From: Conidiobolus incongruus B7586
Lineage: Eukaryota > Entomophthoromycota > Entomophthoromycetes > Entomophthorales > Conidiobolaceae
Length of the DNA: 16,796 nucleotides
Assembly (NCBI GenBank): GCA_000697335.1
Contig: JNEM01006580.1
Location: forward strand, 1 to 16,796
Reading direction: 5' to 3'
The notes below the pieces were generated by a model. That model made no database searches and was not told the origin of the DNA. It worked only from the letters and a program-made list of their open reading frames with translations. Both the position numbers and the translations under genes were made by a program. Of the stretch, positions 9,964-16,796 are shown in pieces. Within the stretch, counting starts at the first letter, position 1. Each line of letters opens with the position of its first letter.

Positions 9964-12900
9964 TTAATCTACCTCATTAGAATTGGGACAGTTTTCAGTT
10001 GTATGGCCTTGAAAATCTCCACAGTTGTCACAGTACTAAAAAACTGTAAATAACAAAAACTATTAGTAAAAGATATAATATTTACTGGATCGTCATCTTC
10101 GTTATAATCATCATATTCACCATCGAGAACAACCGATTTACAGCTCATAATATCGTGACCAAATTCATCACAGATATCACAATATAACTGTTGATTAGTT
10201 TCTTGCTTAGGGAGAGGTCGAGGATATGATACATTGACTTCGCTGAGCAAACTCTTAAGTTCTTGGTCTTCAAGATCGTCGAATTTGGATGATTTACTCT
10301 GAGCCATAGACATTTGAGATGCTGGAACACTATCGTGTGTATCATTTCTTGGGCCGTTTCTTGACATTTCATCAATTTGGTCTTTGAGAATCTGAATTTG
10401 ATCATCGAGTTCAGATTCGCGGTAGATCTTACTCTCAAGCATGTCTTCCAACTCCATCTTACTCTCCTTGAGTTTACGGATCTCAAGTTTCATCTGGTGT
10501 TCTTTTTCTTGGAATTCAACCGTCATTTCGCGGATTTGTTCATGAAGGAGAACATCAGAACCTCCCTCTTGCAAGGCTTTCTCTAACGTTTGCACACGCA
10601 AAGTTTGTTGTTCAAGTTGCTCCATATAATGGGCGCAATCTTCTTCAAGGATATCCCAACTGCTAGCCATTTGATCGTATTCGGTTGTAATTGCAGCAAG
10701 CTGTGACTTATATTGGTTACAATTTGCCGTAGCTTTCATCAGCTCGTTTTTGGTATTGGTGAGATCAGCTGTTAATTGAGTAACCAAGGCTTCTTTTTCA
10801 GCTAGTTTAGCAAGTAATTCTTCATCAAAATTTTTGGAAGGATCATCTTTTTCAGCTTTTGATTTATATTCCCGGGATAATTCAAGTTCTTTTTCGAGAC
10901 ACTGAATTCTATGTTTGAGTTCGTGTGTGGATTGATCAATTTCGCTGTCAATATGGCCATTCGAGCCGGCTTTGGTGGAGTGATTATCAATTGATAAGTT
11001 ATTAGAATCTAATTGAGTCAAGGAAGCTGTCAAAGCTTGTAGTTGTACCATGGCGTCGTCTCTTTCAGATTTATAAGATTCTAATAAGTCGAGGTATTCT
11101 TGAACCTCTTCGCCCAATTGATCGTATTCAGCCTTACTGACCCATTCTCCATCGGGAGACATAGCATTGTTTTGAATTGTTTGATTTACATTTGAACTAA
11201 GTGACTCTAACTTTTTCCTCAAATCATCATTATCTTGTCTGAGTTTCTCTTCTATCTTCCTGGCTTCATCCAATTGGATTCTATGTTGTTCATCTAATAT
11301 TTGACTGGTATTTTCAAACTCTGCACGGGTTTGATAAAGATGATCAATATCCAACTTTAGCTTCTTATTTTCAGATTGAAGATGTTTAACAGTGGATGAA
11401 ATTGCTTCAATAGCTTCTTGCCCACTTGCACCGATTTCGTTGGCCAGTTTTTCTAACTTGCTTTTCTGAATTTGACTTTCTTGAAGCTGTTTATTGAGAT
11501 TCTCAATTTCCTTATTCGCATCTTCATAAAGTTGAAGCCTACTTGATCCCGAAACCTCAAGTTCAGTCACGCTACTTTCCAAAGCACGAATTCTGGCATG
11601 TAAAGTAGATACTTCGGTTTCTTGTTTGGACTCTTGCTCTTTGATTTGCTGCTTTAGAGCCTGAATTTGTTGGGAGGCTCGAGCCTTTGTTTGTTCCAAA
11701 GATTTGGTGAGTTCTTCAACTTCTTTCAACTTTTGATTGTAAGCTTCTGAATCTATGACACCAGAAGGAACGTTGACATTATTTTTTAGAGAATCCAGTT
11801 GTCTTCGTAGATTGGTGATTTCATCATCCTTATTAGAATTCAATAATTTAAGATCATCAATAGCAGTTTGTAACTCTTTGATTTGATTAGTTTTGGCATC
11901 AAAATCCTTTGTTATATTAGTAATTTCTTCCTCGATCAATTTAGAATCTGGAGCCAAACTATAGAGCTTATCTTTCAATACTCTAATCTCTAATCCTAGT
12001 TTGGTAGTTGAATGAGTAAGATCATTAATTCTTTGATCTTTAATTCCAAGTAATCTTTTCCATTCTCCTCCAGAGGCTGCCGTAGTATCAGTCTGACCAT
12101 TCAAAAATTGGAACGGTCTTCCTTTACCCATAAACTCACTCTGTAACAATTTGGTGGCTTCAATTTGAGCCTTACCTTTCTTGAGCTCTAATTTCAGGTA
12201 TTTATTTTGAGCTTCTATTGTTTCTATTCTAGACTTGAGTTTTGGAATCTAAACAAATTAGGTTAAATAACAAGTTAGCTTTGAATTAATTTGAAGAATT
12301 ACCAAAATTGAAGGCTCTAAACTTTCATCTATAGAAAACACTGAATCATCAGATCTCTCAGTCATGAATGACTTTTCCATCCCATTTTCGCTACCTAAGC
12401 CCCTTCCAGAATCTTGACGACCTGAAATATCAGCTCCTAATAAGGAGTTGGAATTTTGATTTTGTGTTGCTCGAAGTCTGGCGCGAATATCTGCATTTCT
12501 TGATAAAATCTGGTTGATCGAATTTGATGACGTGGATTTCATTGCGGCATCGGCAATTCTGGTAGTTTCAGGACCACCCAAATTATTGGAAAGGCCTTTC
12601 GAGTTATAAAGTGAGCTGGGGCGTTGGGAAATCTCACCTGGTGCTTTAGCAGTACGTGGCAATGATTTGGTTCCCAAACTATTGGGTGCAAGTGAAGGTT
12701 TAGAGGTTGGTGCATTGGTAGTATCATCCAAAGCAATCTTAGTTGCGTGAACAAATATACCAGTTTCAGGAGGACAATTAAAATAAACACGACTATAGTT
12801 ATATTAAAAATTAATAATTGAATGTAGCATATTAGATAATTATCTTACCCTGCAAATGTACCGTCGTTTTTACCAGTACCTCTTTCGAATAACTCAATAC

Positions 12901-13441
12901 CCGCCCAGAGTCCTGGTTTTCCATCAATTGCTCCTAAAAACCTCAAAGTCCCTTTTAAATTCATCGAAGGTACCTGAACTACAGAATTAATAGGTATTTT
13001 TGGGACCTCAGGGGCAGCTGGCTTTTTCAATTTATCTTTAACTGCTGATGCAACAGGTTTAGTACCAGGCTTTGTGCCAAGTAAACCACTTTTGAGCGAA
13101 GGGTTGGTTGGAATTTTGGAAGGAGATCTTAGACTTGACGCAGGTGTTGGCAACCCAGTCTTTTTGACTGTCGGTTTGATAGGTGGTGTGCTTGGAGGGC
13201 TTCGTGGAGAGATAGGGTTGGACATTGCAATTTTTGATGGACGGTTATGTGGTGAGGAATTATTCATTTGAGCGAAGAATGGGGAATCTGACTTTAAAGA
13301 AGTATCAGATATAGCGCTAACGCTCATCTCTCCCATAGAATAATCTTCCAGGATAGAGCCTGAATTTGATAAATCTCCCGAATCTAAGGGCTGAGGTGTA
13401 GAGTTGGAGGATTTAGTATTCTTTTTAGCTAATGCAGACAT
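9964..13441 (-). CDS. CLIP-170-like microtubule plus-end tracking protein (CAP-Gly, coiled coil, two zinc knuckles)
   Basis: This predicted 1105-residue protein belongs to the CLIP-170/Bik1/Tip1 group, which rides growing microtubule plus ends with EB1 and can hand cargo to dynein/dynactin. Exons on minus are 13441-12849, 12792-12303, 12248-10086 and 10035-9964, joined by GT-AG introns of 56, 54 and 50 nt that keep the frame. The N-terminus is Ser/Pro/Lys-rich and disordered, with an SxIP EB1-binding motif SKIP at 108-111. One CAP-Gly domain (about 153-220) carries the GKNDG groove motif at 190-194 and is cut by intron 1, resuming as RVYFNCPPETGIFV. A second Ser/Asn-rich linker leads to a long heptad-like coiled coil (about 362-1000). 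Two CCHC zinc knuckles close the protein: C1051, C1054, H1059, C1064 and, across intron 3, C1084, C1087, H1093, C1098. It has one CAP-Gly where vertebrate CLIP-170 has two, and it ends NSNEVD, not EEY/F-like. It is more than twice the length of Bik1 or Tip1. The start is the first ATG of the open frame. Confidence 0.92.
10036..10045 (-). promoter_or_regulatory. Two competing 3' splice sites in the last CLIP intron
   Basis: On the minus strand the intron end reads TTACAG then TTTTTTAG, two AGs eight bases apart (10044-10045 and 10036-10037). Only the distal one joins the exons so that the second zinc knuckle is read. The proximal CAG, which is the better match to the usual YAG rule, shifts the frame and gives a different 24-residue tail without the knuckle. 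Use of either site is inferred; no transcript data are available. Confidence 0.5.
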
Positions 13442-13714
13442 ATTTTTCGAATATTAAATCCTATTATGTTTTATTTAAATAATAAATTTGCAGCCTAAAA
13501 TTGGAGCTAGATATAATTTTAAGTCTCACTATTTTGATGAATAAAATTATATTGAGATAAGATGATGATTATTAAGATTAAATTGAATATTTAATATATG
13601 ATACAATTGAAAAACAATGTTAATAATATTCAATAAGTTGTAATTTAGTGAGTTGAGTAATAATTACAAGGATGCTATATATTCAATTAAAAACAATTTT
13701 AAATTTTTTTAATA
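13442..13714. promoter_or_regulatory. Upstream region of the CLIP-like gene
   Basis: This AT-rich sequence lies directly before the CLIP start codon on the minus strand and must include its promoter and leader. No single TATA or other element stands out from the AT background. Confidence 0.35.
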
Positions 13715-13968
13715 GAATGCAGTAATTATTGTACAAATCATCAATCAATTTACCCCAAGTATCACGAGCTATTATGGGATGAAGGTGATAGGTTAAAATT
13801 AGTTACTGCATAGATTAACAATGAGGATCTGCTAATTTAAAATCAATTACCTTATGAAATCCCTTCTACTAAAAACAATACTATCCCATTATGATTGTTG
13901 AACTAATTAAGTAACTACAAAAGACGTTAATCTTTACTTATTAACTAAAACCAGCTATCAAAGAGAGT
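13715..13968 (+). pseudogene. Unidentified decayed coding relic
   Basis: Read from 13715 on plus, 32 codons run uninterrupted (blocks YPKYHELLWDEGDRLKLVTA and an upstream CSNYC pair). After that the same frame goes on with protein-like composition (for example NQLPYEIPSTKNN near 13840-13875) but is broken several times. G and C content is higher than in the flanks. I do not recognise the family. It looks like a fragment of an old gene or mobile element rather than a working gene. Confidence 0.35.
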
Positions 13969-15999
13969 TAAAATTTAGTATTTATTTAATATTTATTAAT
14001 CATGATATTAAATTTTTTTTCATGAATATTAATTTTAAACAAATGGCACATTCAAACCTGTTAAATAAATCATAGCTTTACAATATATCAAGATTATAAG
14101 TTTATTCATAAGTTATTAATTGACTTGAAACTAATTTTATTGTGAATATGTTATTGTAAATATAAATGATAAGTTATATAGAATGGTTAATGATTTCATT
14201 TTACATCTTGATAATCAGCATTGATATACATAATATTCCTTTTAAAATGAATAAAAATTGATATTATAGTGGAAACTATAATGAAATTAATCTAACCTCA
14301 TTTTATCAAATTTGAATTCGAATATCAGATATATCTTATAGCACTAACCAATAACAATCATTAAATAATTATAAATATTGTTTTAATGTAAATACATTTG
14401 AAATTTAAAATGATCTATGTTATTTAATTTTTTTTTATTTTTGTAATTGGCATATAATCAATAATAATTTGTTAACAATAATATTAATTACAATTTTGTA
14501 TTTTAAAGTTGATAAAAATAACATTTTCAATATATATCGTCCAAGGTCAATAAGATTATTAATTGAAGATTTTTTTACTCCTAATGATTATACTTGTATT
14601 ATATTGATGAAATATTCTACTAACTTAAATAATCATACTTGTGGCATATAATAATCAATAATTACTTTAAATTATCAAAATAATATTAGTATCTTTTATT
14701 AAATTACTTATCCAATATTTATATTTCTAAAAATATAGAGTTATTATTATTATATAGTTGATAATATTTGAACTAAGAATGAAATTCAAATATAAATACT
14801 CAAATCAGTTTCTTTCAAGTTTAATGTGATTCAATATTGATATTATATAAATCAATATATATTAAATATTTCCAATATAAATGTCGGATAATAGTCTGTG
14901 AAAAATTTATTTTTGTTTGCAATTATCTTGCAGATTTGATATCTTAAAACTACGTTCTAATAAATTCATTATATTATATTCATGATTCAATTATCACACT
15001 GATTTCAATTTCCATCATATAATTGAAGTACAATAAACTTTCATAATCCGAATTAATAATCTCTTTCTAAATTTTATATAAATTCAAAGCCTTAAATAGA
15101 TCCATGTGAATATACTATATAATTATTTTATTGACTAATCATAACAATTTTAAACCTTTAATATACTTATTCTTCATTAATTAAACTGGTTTAACAGTCC
15201 ATTTTTTAACACTTTGACACATTTCCGTTCATAAATTAAATATCTTAAATATAATTCAAGAGAATGTTAATATCAAATATAATAAAATTTTGAATACAAA
15301 TAATGAACCTTGACAATTTAATATTTCACAAATGAATATATATTGATTTATATATTAATAATGAATTTTATACTTCATTACTCAATTGATATTAATACTA
15401 CAATTCAATTGTTAAAATTTATTACCCTCACAAAAATATTTATTTAAAAATTCTAATAAATTTATATTATTATTGAATAATTCAATTTTAATCCTAATTT
15501 ATTTTGCCAAGATTTCAAAAAATTGAAGTAATCATCATCTTTTAGATAATGATACTAAAACTGGTTTTAAAGTTCAAATATATAATATATCAATATTAAT
15601 ATACCTGATTTAGTTAAATTTCTATAAGTATAATTTTCACTCTAGAATTACTTTTGTCTTATCAATTTGATTTAATTTTGATAAAGTTTATTAACAAATA
15701 GAAAACACTTTGCTAAGATAACAAACAATATAAAAAATTTGATTAATAAAATTATTATTTTTATCAATCTTTATTTAATGGTATTTTATCATTGAGTGTT
15801 TATAAATATAATGACTAAGAAAATTTTGGATTTGTTGTATAAATTCATTTTTATCAAATTAGCACTATAATCAGTCTATTAAAAATTCAGAATCTTATTA
15901 AATATTTACTTTCAATAAATGTCAATTTCATCCAAAAATAGTATATATTATATTTTGTAAATTATGATTGCTTGTTTAGGATAAATTAATATTGATAAT
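13969..15999. other. Long gene-free AT-rich stretch
   Basis: This is two kilobases of AT-rich DNA with no supported gene, RNA or repeat. A 60-codon open frame near 14469-14651 has the composition of translated background (Ile/Asn/Leu/Tyr-rich, no motif) and is not called. Confidence 0.55.
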
Positions 16000-16161
16000 A
16001 TATTTTAATCTATCAAGCTAGGAAAGAGTAAATTTTATGAATTTGGAGCATTTTTATATTTGGATGATTTAATCTGTTTGTGTAATTTTAATTAACTTAT
16101 TATCCTAATAATAAAGTTTATATTCTAACTTATATATAAACAGATTAAAACTTAATTTTAG

Positions 16162-16273
16162 GTATTACCATTCCCAGAATTCCACTGATTCTCAGAATAC
16201 CAGTTATTATTTAACCAAGGCCTTGAAAAACTATCATTTGAAGTACAAATATTTTGATATTATTATATATTAG
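16162..16273 (+). other. Possible orphan exon
   Basis: A TTTTAG acceptor-like site ends at 16161 and is followed by 36 open codons of more protein-like composition (YYHSQNSTDSQNTSYYL, then TKALKNYHLKYKYF). An open run upstream at about 16013-16085 (GKSKFYEFGAFLYLDDLI) could be an earlier exon in a phase I cannot fix. No family is recognised and no start or complete gene can be built, so this may be a relic truncated near the repeat. Confidence 0.25.
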
Positions 16274-16441
16274 TATTTAGTTTTAAATTCTATAATAATA
16301 AATATATTACTATTTTTCTTAATCTATAATATATAATATTAACTATATTTTTGTTAAAAGATCATTAAAATAAGTGGGAATATTATAAGATAACTTTAAT
16401 TATTAATCTGTAATTTAAATAAAGACTATTTTTTATAAAAG

Positions 16442-16796
16442 AAAATAAATAAATATTTTGATATATAATATATAAAAATAAATATATAATATAAATTTAA
16501 TGGTTTCTTTTATTATTAATAACTTTTTGCTATACTTTTAACAAACTCTTAATATTTAAAAAATAGTTTAGATTATTAAAAACTAAAATATAATATTTCA
16601 CAAGTTAATTAAATTTTCTTGGAAAAATATTTTTTTATAAGCTAGTTTTTTAATTATCTAAAGCAATTATAATTATATAAGTTATTATCTAAAGAATATA
16701 CTAGATATAGTATTTTTTTACTTAATTTTAATTAAAAAGTTTTTATAACTTTAAATTTACATATTTTATAATTATTATATAAAATAATAAGCTTTC
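16442..16796 (-). repeat. AT-rich dispersed repeat, right copy, inverted
   Basis: Its reverse complement aligns with 704-1062. The inner edge is at 16442 and the copy runs into the end of the window, so its full length is unknown. The two copies face each other in inverted orientation about 15.4 kb apart. Their divergence (roughly one position in five, by eye) suggests old insertions and argues against a recent duplication or an assembly fold-back. Confidence 0.8.

Noticed and set aside
14469-14651. 60-codon open frame
   Set aside because: Its composition is that of random AT-rich translation; it has no motif, no splice context and no neighbour that supports it.
1-16796. CRISPR arrays, tRNA or rRNA genes, defence islands
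   Set aside because: No regularly spaced direct repeats, tRNA T-loop or rRNA signatures were seen. The gene content is eukaryotic.

Overview
The window looks like nuclear DNA of an AT-rich fungus. The evidence is a CRH-type GH16 cell-wall transglycosylase, spliceosomal introns of only 50-56 bases, a CLIP-170/Bik1/Tip1-type microtubule protein with zinc knuckles, a PIF1 helicase, and an SRP (7SL) RNA with a full Alu domain (helices 3 and 4). That Alu domain argues against a typical ascomycete and fits an early-diverging (zygomycete-grade or similar) lineage. The species cannot be named from this sequence.

Layout from left to right. Positions 1-1950 are very AT-rich and gene-free, and include one copy (704-1062) of a diverged repeat. 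An SRP RNA gene follows on the minus strand (about 1962-2257) with an upstream TATA element. An intronless secreted CRH/GH16 enzyme is on the plus strand (3061-3765). An unassigned, less AT-rich island lies at 4605-4920. An intact PIF1-family helicase with six exons is on the plus strand (5442-7362). Tail to tail with it, on the minus strand (7604 to about 9300), lies a decayed PIF1 paralogue that keeps all five intron positions. A four-exon CLIP-170-like gene is on the minus strand (13441 to 9964). The last 3.3 kb is AT-rich with two faint coding-like relics. The window ends in a second copy of the repeat (16442-16796), inverted relative to the first.

The genes do not form a pathway: they are independent housekeeping or cell-wall functions (protein targeting, wall cross-linking, DNA unwinding, microtubule plus-end tracking). 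The most informative points are the SRP RNA, which sits under misleading open frames on both strands; the helicase and intron-matched pseudogene pair; the competing 3' splice sites in the last CLIP intron; and the inverted repeat at both window edges. I found no system that is clearly new to biology.
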